In this document: one piece after another, positions 27,147-36,423 of the stretch
Layout of the letters: each line of letters begins with the position of its first letter
Position numbering within the stretch: position 1 is the stretch's first letter
Source of the DNA: Mucilaginibacter sp.
GTDB lineage: Bacteria; Bacteroidota; Bacteroidia; Sphingobacteriales; Sphingobacteriaceae
Length of the DNA stretch: 64,000 nt
Reading direction: 5' to 3'
Assembly (NCBI RefSeq): GCF_025359345.1
Contig: NZ_JANYGQ010000001.1
Location: 80,083 to 144,082, forward strand
Notes under the pieces: model-generated
Databases searched by the model: none
The model's input: only the letters and a program-made list of their open reading frames with translations
Told to the model about the DNA's origin: nothing
Position numbers and translations under genes: made by a program

Positions 27147-28418
27147 ATGCCCAAAAACAAATATTTATTCCCTTTAATCCTCGTTATTTCCCTTTTTTTC
27201 CTGTGGGCGTTTTTACATAATATTAATCCAATTCTTATTCCCCATTTGAAAAAGGCATGCCAGTTAAGCGATACCCAATCCTCCTTTATTGACGCGTCGG
27301 TTTACCTTGCGTACTTTGTAATCGCAATTCCTGCCGGGTTGTTCATGCATAAATATGGTTATAAGCGCGGAATCATACTTGGGTTGATACTTTATGCAAT
27401 TGGCGCCATTTTATTTGTCCCGGCGGCAAGCGAACGCAACTACACCTTTTTTCTGGTAGCACTTTTTGTAATAGCAAGCGGGGCCACATTTTTAGAAGCC
27501 ATCGCCAACCCATATATTGCCGGTTTGGGCGATAAAGATACATCAGCACGGAGGTTAAATTTTGCGCAGTCGTTCAACGGGGTTGGGTCATTCATTGCAC
27601 CGATCATTGGTGGACAGGTTATCCTTTCGGGTATTGAGCATACGCCCGGAGAACTAAAAAAAATGTCGGCCACCGGGTTGGCTTCCTACCTCCAGTCAGA
27701 AGCAAATACTGTTAAAATTCCTTACTTAATAATTGCAGGTGGCGTAATTGTTTTAATAATATTATTTCTGTTTACCCATATTCCCGAAGTAAAAGAGGAT
27801 GACAGTGCAGTAGATGCACATACGCCAGGAACAGACTTTTCTATTAAGGTATTAAAACACCAGCATTTATCTATGGCCGTTTTAGCCCAATTTTTCTACG
27901 TTGGCGCGCAGGTGGGTGTAGGTAGCTTTTTCATTCGCTACGCCAAATACGTTGCCGGCACAAGTGAGAAAAATGCGGCGTTTATGTGGGGTTCCATAGC
28001 AATGGTTGGATTTATGGTTGGGCGATTTGTCGGCACTTTTTTGATGAAATACATTAACCCTGCCCGTTTACTAAGTTTTTATGCGGCGATGAATATTTTA
28101 CTGATTCTTGTGGCACTAAATACCAAAGGGGATGTTGCATTGTATTCAATTCTGGCAGTTCCTTTTTTTATGTCCATAATGTATCCCACAATTTTTGCAT
28201 TGGGAATAAAAGGTCTTGGAAAAGAAACAAAAATTGCATCTTCATTTTTGGTTATGTCAATTATTGGCGGTGGTGTTGCTCCGCTGTTGATGGGACTAAT
28301 TTCTGATTGGACGGGCAGTATTCAAAATGCTTATATAATACCCTGTGTTTGTTTTGTTATGGTGTTGTATTTTGGGTTAAAGGGGCACAAAGTAACACAT
28401 CATAATACTACAGGTTAG
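27147..28418 (+). CDS. fucP: FucP-type L-fucose:H+ symporter (MFS)
   Basis: This 423-residue membrane protein has about twelve helices. The N-terminus FLWAFLHNINPILIPHLKKA matches the FucP/glucose-galactose subgroup of the major facilitator superfamily, as do GLFMHKYGYKRGIILGLILY and FLEAIANPYIAGLGDK. It imports L-fucose with a proton across the inner membrane. As the only monosaccharide importer in the window it may also carry rhamnose. It is the first gene of the fuc operon, with the dehydratase 60 bp downstream. Confidence 0.9.
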   Translation: MPKNKYLFPLILVISLFFLWAFLHNINPILIPHLKKACQLSDTQSSFIDASVYLAYFVIAIPAGLFMHKYGYKRGIILGLILYAIGAILFVPAASERNYTFFLVALFVIASGATFLEAIANPYIAGLGDKDTSARRLNFAQSFNGVGSFIAPIIGGQVILSGIEHTPGELKKMSATGLASYLQSEANTVKIPYLIIAGGVIVLIILFLFTHIPEVKEDDSAVDAHTPGTDFSIKVLKHQHLSMAVLAQFFYVGAQVGVGSFFIRYAKYVAGTSEKNAAFMWGSIAMVGFMVGRFVGTFLMKYINPARLLSFYAAMNILLILVALNTKGDVALYSILAVPFFMSIMYPTIFALGIKGLGKETKIASSFLVMSIIGGGVAPLLMGLISDWTGSIQNAYIIPCVCFVMVLYFGLKGHKVTHHNTTG

Positions 28419-28478
28419 GCCCGGGGGCTTATTCCAGCGACATTAATACCAAAGACTATAAATACTAAAATATTCCCA

Positions 28479-30140
28479 ATGGCTGATCCTATAAATAAAT
28501 TTCTACAAATTCATCACCGCGACAACGTATTGGTAGCGTTACAGGATATGCCCCGGGGAACCCCTATTCAATTTCGCGGGCAATCGTTCAGCTTAAAAAC
28601 AGATGTGACTTCAAAACACAAGTTTACTCTGGAGACTGTTAATGCCGGGCATGAGATATTTATGTACGGAGTTTTAGTAGGCAAAGCAACAGAACACATA
28701 GAGCAGGGGAGTGCAATAACCGTTACTAACGTACACCATGCAACGGAAGACTTCAAATTGGGAGAACGCAAAACCGAATGGCGCAAACCCGATATATCAA
28801 ACTTTTCTGATAAAATATTTATGGGGTATCACCGCAACGATGGTGCTGTTGGCACTGCCAATTACTGGATTGTAGTGCCCCTGGTTTTTTGTGAGAACCG
28901 TAATATAGAGGTATTGAAAGAGGCCTTAACAGGAAAGCTCGGATTTAAAAAGGCCAAAAGTTATGAGACCGAAGTTGAGAGCCTTATTAATTTATACCAA
29001 GCCGGAAAATCGGTTGAGGAAATACTCCAGGTGGATCTGCAATCAGGAATCGAAGAATCGGCGTCAAAAAAGGTATTTAAAAACATTGACGGAATTAAAT
29101 TCTTAAGTCATGATATGGGTTGCGGCGGTACCCGTACGGACTCGGATGCATTATGCGGGCTAATTGCAGGCTATGTTACCCATCCAAACGTAGCCGGTGC
29201 CACCATATTAAGTTTAGGTTGCCAGCACGCCCAGGCCGATATTCTTGTTAGCGAAATCAGGAAAAGAGATCCGGATTTTAATAAACCGCTGATCGTTCTG
29301 GAACAACAAAAAATAGGTACAGAAAGTAAATTGTTGCAGGCTGCATTAAAAGAAACATTTGCTGGCCTGATGGAAGCCAACAAACTGGAGCGCCAACCCG
29401 CGCCTTTATCAAAGCTTTGTATCGGCATGGAATGCGGCGGTTCAGACGGTTTTTCAGGTATTTCTGCAAATCCTGCTTTGGGGTATGTTTCAGATATATT
29501 GGTTTCGTTGGGTGGAAGTGTAATACTGGCTGAATTTCCTGAATTATGCGGTGTTGAACAGGAGTTGAGCGACAGGTGTGTTGATGATGATACTGCATTA
29601 AAATTTATTGGGCTGATGCGGACGTATAATGCCCGTGCGGTAGAAGATGGTTCTGGATTTCATGCCAATCCCTCACCTGGAAATATTAAAGACGGTTTAA
29701 TAACAGATGCAATAAAATCAGCAGGGGCTGCAAAGAAGGGCGGTACTTCGCCGGTAACTGACGTTCTCGATTATCCGCAAAAGGTTACAAAAAGCGGGCT
29801 TAACCTTTTATGTACTCCCGGGAGCGATGTGGAAAGCACAACCGCAGAAGTTGGTTCGGGGGCAAACGTGGTGCTGTTTACTACTGGTTTGGGTACACCT
29901 ACGGGTAACCCTGTTGCTCCGGTTATTAAAATTTCCACTAACACGAACGTTTACAAACGAATGCCGGATATTATTGACATTAATTGTGGTACCGTAGTAG
30001 AAGGGATGGAAACAATACCACAGGCCGGCGAACGTATTTTGGATTTTGTGATAGAAGTGGCCAGCGGAAACATTCAACCAAAGGCAGTTTTGCTTGGGCA
30101 GGACGATTTTATTCCCTGGAAAAGAGGGGTTTCATTATAA
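28479..30140 (+). CDS. UxaA-family dehydratase, probable L-fuconate dehydratase
   Basis: This 553-residue protein joins an N-terminal SAF domain (about 1-95) to the altronate/galactarate dehydratase C-terminal domain, with signature segments [66 protein letters not shown] and [20 protein letters not shown]. UxaA enzymes dehydrate sugar acids using Fe2+. In the Campylobacter jejuni fucose cluster UxaA-type proteins are the presumed fuconate dehydratase, and the position here between fucP and the keto-acid enzymes supports that role. Altronate is the alternative substrate, but no uronate genes are present. Confidence 0.82.
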   Translation: MADPINKFLQIHHRDNVLVALQDMPRGTPIQFRGQSFSLKTDVTSKHKFTLETVNAGHEIFMYGVLVGKATEHIEQGSAITVTNVHHATEDFKLGERKTEWRKPDISNFSDKIFMGYHRNDGAVGTANYWIVVPLVFCENRNIEVLKEALTGKLGFKKAKSYETEVESLINLYQAGKSVEEILQVDLQSGIEESASKKVFKNIDGIKFLSHDMGCGGTRTDSDALCGLIAGYVTHPNVAGATILSLGCQHAQADILVSEIRKRDPDFNKPLIVLEQQKIGTESKLLQAALKETFAGLMEANKLERQPAPLSKLCIGMECGGSDGFSGISANPALGYVSDILVSLGGSVILAEFPELCGVEQELSDRCVDDDTALKFIGLMRTYNARAVEDGSGFHANPSPGNIKDGLITDAIKSAGAAKKGGTSPVTDVLDYPQKVTKSGLNLLCTPGSDVESTTAEVGSGANVVLFTTGLGTPTGNPVAPVIKISTNTNVYKRMPDIIDINCGTVVEGMETIPQAGERILDFVIEVASGNIQPKAVLLGQDDFIPWKRGVSL

Positions 30141-30150
30141 TTTACAAACG

Positions 30151-30915
30151 ATGTTCAGTTTAAAAGGGAAAATAGCGGTAATTACCGGCGGGGGTAGTGG
30201 AATAGGGAAGGCCATGTCATTGCTTTTTGCACAACAAGGCGCACTGGTACATATTATTTAATTAGATGTGAATGGCGCCATTGAAACTGTTAAAGAAATT
30301 AAAGCTAACAAGGGGGACGCACAATATCATACTTGTGATGTTAGTAAACAGGAACAAGTTATAGCTGTTTTCAAAAAAATCGGCGCAGTGGATATCCTCA
30401 TTAATAACGCGGGTATTGCGCATATTGGCCGGGCGGATACAACTAACGAAGAGGATTTTGACAGAGTTTACAACGTAAACGTAAAAGGCGTTTACAATTG
30501 CTTATATGCCGCAATTCCGATAATGAAATCAAACGGCGGCGGTGTCATCCTGAATACCGCGTCAATTGCTGCACACGTAGGTATTGTTGATCGTTTTGCC
30601 TATTCAACCAGCAAGGGGGCTATTTATGCTATGACCTTGTCGGTAGCGAGGGACTATTTGCATGATAACATCAGGTGCAACAGTATATCACCAGCAAGGG
30701 TCCATACCCCATTTGTGGACGGGTTTATTGCAAAAAATTACCAGGGCCGCGAAGAAGAGATGTTCGATAAGCTATCTAAATCGCAGCCTATTGGGCGTAT
30801 GGGTAAACCTGGAGAAGTCGCTACCCTTGCCTTGTATCTAAGTTCGGACGAGGCGGGATTTATAACAGGTACGGACTATCCCATCGACGGTGGTTTTATA
30901 ACTTTAAACAACTAA
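30151..30915 (+). pseudogene. SDR dehydrogenase interrupted by an in-frame TAA at codon 37
   Basis: The reading frame from ATG 30151 encodes a 254-residue classic SDR except for a TAA at 30259-30261. Before it lies the NAD-binding [10 protein letters not shown]; after it come the NNAGIAH strand, the catalytic Ser in NTASIA, YSTSKGAIYAM with the catalytic Tyr and Lys, and the C-terminal GTDYPIDGGF. Upstream context (VHII, stop, LDVNG) suggests GAA became TAA, a single G-to-T change. Restart at GTG 30268 would lack the cofactor site. In this operon the expected role is 2-keto-3-deoxy-L-fuconate dehydrogenase. It is either a true nonsense mutation or a sequence error. Confidence 0.8.
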
Positions 30916-30920
30916 AAATT

Positions 30921-32216
30921 ATGATAAAAAGACTCACCCTTTTGGCATTGCTGCTATACTGCTTTAGCGCAAACGCCCAGACAAAGTACAGCCCCACCGC
31001 CGACAACCTGGCGGCCCGCGAAAATTTTCAGGATATGAAATTCGGTATGTTCATCCATTGGGGTATATACAGCCAGTTAGGCGCCGGAGAATGGGTAATG
31101 CACGACAAAAATATTCCTTACAACAACTACAAACGCCTGGCCGACTTTTTTAACCCGCAAGCCTTTAATGCCAAAAAGTGGGTTGCATTTGCAAAACGGG
31201 CAGGTATGAAATACATTACTATTACTTCGCGCCACCACGATGGTTTTAGCATGTTTGCAACAAAGTTTTCTCCTTATAACATTGTTGACGCGACGCCTTA
31301 CCATAAAGATCCATTGATGGAACTTGCACAGGAATGCCAGAAAGAAGGCATCGAACTGCACTTTTACTATTCACTGCTCGATTGGGGACGGCCCGATTAT
31401 AATTTCGGAAGCCCAATTGTAAACGGAAAGCCCGTAAACGGCGATTGGGATAGCTATATCAAGTTTATGAAAGACCAGCTTACCGAACTGATCACTAAAT
31501 ATCCCGCGGTAAAAGGAATTTGGTTCGACGGGGAATGGGAACGGCATTCAGTAAACTGGCACTTTGACGAGATTTACGGCTTGATTCATAAGCTCAATCC
31601 CGCAATAATGATTGGCAACAATCACCACCTTGCACCAATTGACGGCGAAGATTTCCAGATGTTTGAAAAAGATTTACCCGGTAATAATACAACCGGCTTT
31701 AATAATGAACAATCAATTGGAGCGCTGCCATTAGAAACCTGCGAAACCATTAATGGTAGCTGGGGCTTTAATATAAACGACCGGAATTATAAATCTGTAA
31801 AACAGATCATCCATTACCTCGTAAATGCCGCAAGCAGAAACGCTAATTTTTTATTAAATATCGGCCCGATGCCAAACGGGAAAATTCAACCGGAATTTAC
31901 GGATACGCTCACTGCAGTTGGCGCGTGGATGCAAAAGAATGGCCAAAGCATTTATGGAACAAGGGGTAATATCATACCTGCGCAGCAGTGGGGAGTTGTT
32001 ACCGGCAAAAGTAAAACGCTGTATGTGCATATATTGGATATGCCGGAGCAACCCTATATTTTTCTGCCTTTGTTTAAAGGAAAGATTGAAAAAGTACGCG
32101 CATTAGCTGACGGTAGCAGCATAAAATACAAACAGGTGCCTGAAGGTGTTTTTGTGTACACCAATAACCTGAAGACCGACCCCAATGATACTATTATACA
32201 GATAACAACAGATTAA
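30921..32216 (+). CDS. GH29 alpha-L-fucosidase, secreted (fuc operon)
   Basis: This 431-residue protein has a signal peptide ending SANAQ. GH29 features include MKFGMFIHWGIYSQLGAGEW, the YITITSRHHDGFSMF strand, and the nucleophile D203 in GIWFDGEWE. It releases terminal L-fucose outside the cytoplasm. It is embedded among cytosolic fucose enzymes, 5 bp after the broken SDR, so polymer cleavage and sugar use are co-expressed. The overall sequence is closer to subfamily A-like enzymes than the GH29 at 50988; subfamily assignment by eye is tentative. Confidence 0.9.
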   Translation: MIKRLTLLALLLYCFSANAQTKYSPTADNLAARENFQDMKFGMFIHWGIYSQLGAGEWVMHDKNIPYNNYKRLADFFNPQAFNAKKWVAFAKRAGMKYITITSRHHDGFSMFATKFSPYNIVDATPYHKDPLMELAQECQKEGIELHFYYSLLDWGRPDYNFGSPIVNGKPVNGDWDSYIKFMKDQLTELITKYPAVKGIWFDGEWERHSVNWHFDEIYGLIHKLNPAIMIGNNHHLAPIDGEDFQMFEKDLPGNNTTGFNNEQSIGALPLETCETINGSWGFNINDRNYKSVKQIIHYLVNAASRNANFLLNIGPMPNGKIQPEFTDTLTAVGAWMQKNGQSIYGTRGNIIPAQQWGVVTGKSKTLYVHILDMPEQPYIFLPLFKGKIEKVRALADGSSIKYKQVPEGVFVYTNNLKTDPNDTIIQITTD

Positions 32217-32224
32217 TATAACAA

Positions 32225-33070
32225 ATGAAGCTGATTAGATTTGGAGAACCTGGCAAAGAAAAAACAGGTGTGATCATCGACGGAAAAAAATACGATACCT
32301 CAACATTTGGTGAAGACTATAACGAATATTTTTTTGAAACCAACGGCATAGCGCGCCTGGCTGATTTTATTGATAATAACGCGCTAACCCAGGTTGCTGA
32401 TGATGAGCGTTTGGGCTGTCCCCTGGCAAGGCCATCCAAAATTGTTTGTATCGGGTTAAATTATGTTGATCATGCCAGGGAAACCAATGCCAGCCCACCA
32501 ACGGAACCGGTAATTTTCATGAAAGCCACAACCGCAATTGTTGGCCCGTTTGATGACATCATCATTCCCAAAAATTCGAAAAAGACCGATTGGGAAGTTG
32601 AACTGGCAGTTGTTATCGGCAAACAAGCGAGTTACGTAGCCGAAGCTGATGCAATGGATTATGTAGCAGGCTATGTATTGCATAACGATGTATCAGAACG
32701 TGAGTTCCAGATAGAACGCGGTGGAACCTGGGACAAGGGAAAAGGATGTGACACATTTGCACCTATTGGTCCTTTCTTCGCCACCAAAGATGAGATACCT
32801 GATCCGCAAAACCTTCGGTTATGGCTCAAGGTTAATGGTGAAATAATGCAGGATGGCAATACGAATAACTTCATCTTTAATATTCCTTTTCTAATTGCTT
32901 ACACAAGCCAATTTATGACGTTGTTACCGGGCGATATTATATCAACCGGAACGCCCGCGGGCGTAGGCCTCGGAATGAAACCACCTTTTTATCTTAAACC
33001 GGGTGATATAGTTGAGTTAGGGATTGACGGATTAGGAACTTCAAGACAGGCTGTAAAATCTTATGTTTAA
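32225..33070 (+). CDS. FAH-family hydrolase, probable 2,4-diketo-3-deoxy-L-fuconate hydrolase
   Basis: This 281-residue protein belongs to the fumarylacetoacetate hydrolase family. The metal site is visible as KTDWEVELAVVIG (two Glu) and a downstream Asp in LHNDVSEREFQIERGGTWDKGKGCDTFAPIGPF; the closing motif STGTPAGVGLGMKPP is typical. In the non-phosphorylative fucose pathway this family cleaves 2,4-diketo-3-deoxy-L-fuconate to pyruvate and L-lactate. It starts 8 bp after the fucosidase. General FAH membership is firm; the substrate is inferred from neighbours, including lutABC2. Confidence 0.85.
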   Translation: MKLIRFGEPGKEKTGVIIDGKKYDTSTFGEDYNEYFFETNGIARLADFIDNNALTQVADDERLGCPLARPSKIVCIGLNYVDHARETNASPPTEPVIFMKATTAIVGPFDDIIIPKNSKKTDWEVELAVVIGKQASYVAEADAMDYVAGYVLHNDVSEREFQIERGGTWDKGKGCDTFAPIGPFFATKDEIPDPQNLRLWLKVNGEIMQDGNTNNFIFNIPFLIAYTSQFMTLLPGDIISTGTPAGVGLGMKPPFYLKPGDIVELGIDGLGTSRQAVKSYV

Positions 33071-33156
33071 AACAGGCACACCTGTGAATTGTACAAAATG
33101 GTGCTTTTTGAAACGATAGCGCGGCTCAGCTTATAAATTAAAACAAGAACGATTAA

Positions 33157-33942
33157 ATGGATCTCCAGTTTAAAGATAAAATTATAATAGTAACCGGCGG
33201 CGCTAAAGGGATAGGTGCTGCCATTGTTAAATTGCTCGCCCAGGAGGGGGCTGTTCCCGTTATAGTGGGGCGCGATGAGAGCGACAATATGAAATTGGTA
33301 AACGAAATCCAAAATATTGGCGGCAACTGTTTTCAGGTTACGGCGGAGTTAATAAAGCCTGAAAGCTGCGCAATTGTTGTTGAAAAGGTGGTTAATAAAT
33401 ACGGGCGAATTGACGGATTAGTAAACAATGCCGGCGTAAATGATGGTGTGGGCCTCGAAACCGGTGACTATGAAGGCTTTATGCTGAGCCTTCATAAAAA
33501 CGTTGTTCACTATTACTTAATGGCACATTTTTCTTTACCATATTTAAAATTATCGCAGGGAGTGATCTTGAACATAGGTTCAAAAACTGCCGAAACAGGG
33601 CAGGGTGGAACATCAGCCTATGCGGCCTCAAATGGTGCCCGCAATGCGCTGACCAGGGAATGGGCCGTGGAGCTTTTACCTTATAAAATTCGTGTCAATT
33701 CAATAATAGTTGCTGAATGTTGGACCCCGCTGTACGAAAGCTGGATAAACACGGTGCCAGACCCGGAACAAAAACTATTTGAGATAAAAGCTAAAATACC
33801 ACTAGAGAACCGGATGACAACCACGGAGGAGATCGCCAACACGGCTGTATTCCTGCTTTCGGAACGGTCAAGCCACACTACCGGGCAATTGATCCATGTT
33901 GATGGTGGCTACGTGCACCTTGACAGGGCCTTGGGCAAATAA
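33157..33942 (+). CDS. SDR family protein, probable L-fucose dehydrogenase, with Asn in place of catalytic Lys
   Basis: This 261-residue SDR has cofactor motif TGGAKGIG near residue 12, the NNAGVND strand, and a C-terminal GQLIHVDGGYVHLD. The active-site segment reads YAASNGARNALTREWAVE: the usual Tyr-x-x-x-Lys is Tyr-x-x-x-Asn. From memory some fucose-cluster SDRs share this, so it may be a subfamily trait. In this pathway it would oxidise L-fucose to L-fuconolactone. It is the last intact gene of the fuc operon; the tail of a further SDR follows directly. Confidence 0.8.
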   Translation: MDLQFKDKIIIVTGGAKGIGAAIVKLLAQEGAVPVIVGRDESDNMKLVNEIQNIGGNCFQVTAELIKPESCAIVVEKVVNKYGRIDGLVNNAGVNDGVGLETGDYEGFMLSLHKNVVHYYLMAHFSLPYLKLSQGVILNIGSKTAETGQGGTSAYAASNGARNALTREWAVELLPYKIRVNSIIVAECWTPLYESWINTVPDPEQKLFEIKAKIPLENRMTTTEEIANTAVFLLSERSSHTTGQLIHVDGGYVHLDRALGK

Positions 33943-33960
33943 ATATACCTTGACAATATA

Positions 33961-34101
33961 CACCCCCTGGGTTATTGCCCCGAAGGTGATGTGATTGCCG
34001 ATGTTTGTGTTTTCCTTATTTCAGACAAAGCACGGTTTATTACGGGTTCAATTCTGCCCGTTAGCGGCTGGGCGGAATTAGGGTATAGATCATTAAGATA
34101 A
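33961..34101 (+). pseudogene. C-terminal remnant of another SDR gene
   Basis: This 46-codon open frame directly after the previous stop reads DVCVFLISDKARFITGSILP followed by VSGWAELGYRSLR and a stop at 34099-34101. That is the standard SDR ending (VxFLxSDxAxFITGxxLxVxGG). The upstream 200 or so residues are absent, and the usual GG is GW. It looks like the end of a deleted paralogue in the fuc operon. Confidence 0.75.
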
Positions 34102-34692
34102 ATCATAGACTACACCGTCATACCGGGCAAAGTTTATCGCGGGGACTATTAACGTGAACTTTCTACGGCATAGATAAAACTATCTCCTTTTTAGTACCAC
34201 AGGTTATATTCAATTCCTATGAAAAGCTTAGCCAATTATTGGATGGGTACTAACCAGCCAAACAAACGTTTGTGTCAAACTTCCCATAAAAATCCATTGT
34301 AGTTATTTCAGGACCAATACTTTAAACGCTAAATCGACATTGTTAAACGCTGGTTTTAGCCGGAGGGACTGTCGTTTATCAATCACAGCGCAAACGTTTG
34401 TGTAAAAAAAATATTACGAATATGTTTTTTTTCAATAATTTCAGCTTTTGAAACTTATCCCCAATTTAATATTGTTTTTAAGCGATATTGCAAAATGGTC
34501 AAACAGGTAATTAAAAAGTGTCTTGGGGACAAATAACTACTGCGATCATTTTAATTGTCTTACACCTTATACACTTTGCGGATAGCTGATTTGGTAGAAA
34601 CTTTTTAAAAAAATATAAGAAGTATCGATAGATATGTTAAGTTTATATAAATTTAGGCACAATTTTTAGAGCTATTGAAAAAGTTTCAGTTA
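34102..34692 (+). promoter_or_regulatory. Upstream region of the first PUL, with two palindromes and a direct repeat
   Basis: This is a 590-bp non-coding region. It holds two copies of the palindrome CAAACGTTTG followed by TGT (34263-34272 and 34391-34400), typical in shape of LacI/GalR-family operators. Between them the 9-mer TTAAACGCT occurs twice with a 21-bp period (34322-34330 and 34343-34351), the spacing expected for AraC-type half-sites on one helix face. No regulator of LacI type is in the window. No gene is seen in the region. Confidence 0.55.
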
Positions 34693-35265
34693 ATGAATGA
34701 TGATGAATTGATATCCCTTTTAAAAAAAGGGGATGAATTGTCTTTTACTGAAATTTACGATCGCTATTGGGACAAATTATACTTTATCGCTTATAAATTG
34801 CTTAAGGAGACCTGCGCTGCAGAAGAAATTGTGCAGGAAGTGTTTCTGACTTTATGGAAAAAAAAGGAGTCATTATCGATCAAATCGATAGCTCCTTACC
34901 TTGCCGCTATGACCCGTTATGCAGTTTACCGCCACGCTGCTCAAATAAGAAATTCTAAACGACAGGAAAATTTATTGGGCATTCTAAATGTCGAAGCAAT
35001 TTCAGAAATAGATATCAATCAAAAAATTTTATTGGAAATCATTACGGACATGTCCAATAAACTACCTGGAAAATGTCGCCTGGTTTTTCAGTATAACAAA
35101 TTACAGGACATGCCATTAGCTGAAGTTGCTGAAAACTTGAATATTTCCCAAAAAACAGCCGAAGGACACCTGACCAAGGCCCTGCGTGTAATCAGGGCAA
35201 ATTTTGATGGCCCCATGAGCGACCTTTTACTTTTTATGCTGGTGATGCGGTTATTTATTAAATAA
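34693..35265 (+). CDS. ECF sigma factor of PUL 1
   Basis: This is a 190-residue protein from ATG 34693 (MNDDELISLLKKGD); TTG 34675 would add six residues. Region 2 (FTEIYDRYWDKLYFIAYKLL, EEIVQEVFLTLWKKKESL) and region 4 (LPGKCRLVFQYNKLQDMPLAEVAENL in pieces, with ISQKTAEGHLTKALRVIRAN) are complete, and the hydrophobic C-terminal tail common in Bacteroidota SusCD sigma factors is present. It would recruit RNA polymerase to the susCD promoter when the FecR partner releases it. It sits 134 bp upstream of fecR. Confidence 0.88.
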   Translation: MNDDELISLLKKGDELSFTEIYDRYWDKLYFIAYKLLKETCAAEEIVQEVFLTLWKKKESLSIKSIAPYLAAMTRYAVYRHAAQIRNSKRQENLLGILNVEAISEIDINQKILLEIITDMSNKLPGKCRLVFQYNKLQDMPLAEVAENLNISQKTAEGHLTKALRVIRANFDGPMSDLLLFMLVMRLFIK

Positions 35266-35399
35266 ATCCGGCTATCCTGTTTCCCTGTTAAACAAGTTAT
35301 TTTTATTGTAGGAAAAAAAACGCAGAAGTTTTCAATTTCGGGCAAGGGTATTTATCTCTTTTTTGACTCTATAGTTGTAAAAGCGGCATACTTAGCCAG

Positions 35400-36386
35400 A
35401 TGAATAAGAAAGAACTACAACAATTAGCAGCAAAATACCTGGGCGGTGAGGCATCGGCGGAGGAGAAAAACTTGCTTGAGCAATGGTATAATACAGTCCA
35501 TGATGATGAGGTCGTAAATGTTTCCATTGAACGCCCGGAATCGGAAGCAGATATTAAACAACGGATATTCGAGAATCTCCAGCTAAAAATAAACGAGGTT
35601 CCCCCCATACGTAAACACCCCGGCTCAGTTAGGCGGATGGTTGTTTATATTGTTTCTGTTGCCGCTACCGTCATTTTTATCGCCTCGAGCCTTGCTTGGT
35701 ATTTCAACTGGTTGAATCCAGCTGGTGATAAAGCGAATACACATATTGCTAAGATAGTTGCACCCCGGATTATGGAGGTGACATTGCCTGATGGTTCAAA
35801 AGTTTGGCTTAGTGCCCATTCAATATTTAAATACCCTAAAGTTTTTTTGGGGAAAACCCGCCAGGTTGAATTAGTGGAAGGCCGGGCATTTTTTGATGTA
35901 AAACATCAAAGTGATCATCCTTTTATTGTAAAAACCGAAAGCCTGAATATAACGGTACTTGGGACGTCGTTCGATGTAAGCGCTAATCAAAAAGCAGGAA
36001 CAACTAAAGTTAGCGTAGTGAGCGGGAAGGTAGGCGTTACTTTTAACGGTAAACGCAATCAGCATGCTATTATGCTGTTGCCAAAACAACAGATTGTTCT
36101 ATCTAATGCTAATAATCAAATAAAAAAAGAACCGGCGCAGGAAGCAGTTGTGAATTTATGGTGTAAAAGCCCGCTTGTTTTTGAGCAGGAGAATTTGAAC
36201 AATATATTCAAGGCATTAGAAAAGCAATACAACACACGCATTACTGTAGATAATAAACAATTGCTCGATGAGCGTATATCTATAACATTAAGCAATCAAC
36301 ACTTAGATACCATTATGGCAATTTTAAGCTTCACCAAACATTTTAAATATCAGATAGCCAATGACAGCACTGTAGTTATTAAATAA
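35400..36386 (+). CDS. FecR-type anti-sigma factor of PUL 1
   Basis: This 328-residue protein has a cytoplasmic N-terminal sigma-binding part (about 1-75), one membrane span near 80-100 (VVYIVSVAATVIFIASSLAW), a periplasmic FecR domain (VTLPDGSKVWLSAHSIFKYP, VEGRAFFDV) and a DUF4974-like C-terminal secretin/STN-like domain (NIFKALEKQYNTRITVDN). It relays substrate loading of the SusC protein to the sigma factor. It is adjacent to the sigma and susC genes in the usual order. Confidence 0.9.
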   Translation: MNKKELQQLAAKYLGGEASAEEKNLLEQWYNTVHDDEVVNVSIERPESEADIKQRIFENLQLKINEVPPIRKHPGSVRRMVVYIVSVAATVIFIASSLAWYFNWLNPAGDKANTHIAKIVAPRIMEVTLPDGSKVWLSAHSIFKYPKVFLGKTRQVELVEGRAFFDVKHQSDHPFIVKTESLNITVLGTSFDVSANQKAGTTKVSVVSGKVGVTFNGKRNQHAIMLLPKQQIVLSNANNQIKKEPAQEAVVNLWCKSPLVFEQENLNNIFKALEKQYNTRITVDNKQLLDERISITLSNQHLDTIMAILSFTKHFKYQIANDSTVVIK

Positions 36387-36423
36387 AACCATCCGGACTT
36401 AGCAGCTAAGAAAAGGAATAAAA

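Noticed and set aside
30259..30261. Stop-codon reassignment or selenocysteine-like recoding
   Set aside because: The two internal stops are of different type (TAA and TAG), both fit Glu codons by one base change, and neighbouring genes use TAA and TAG as normal ends.
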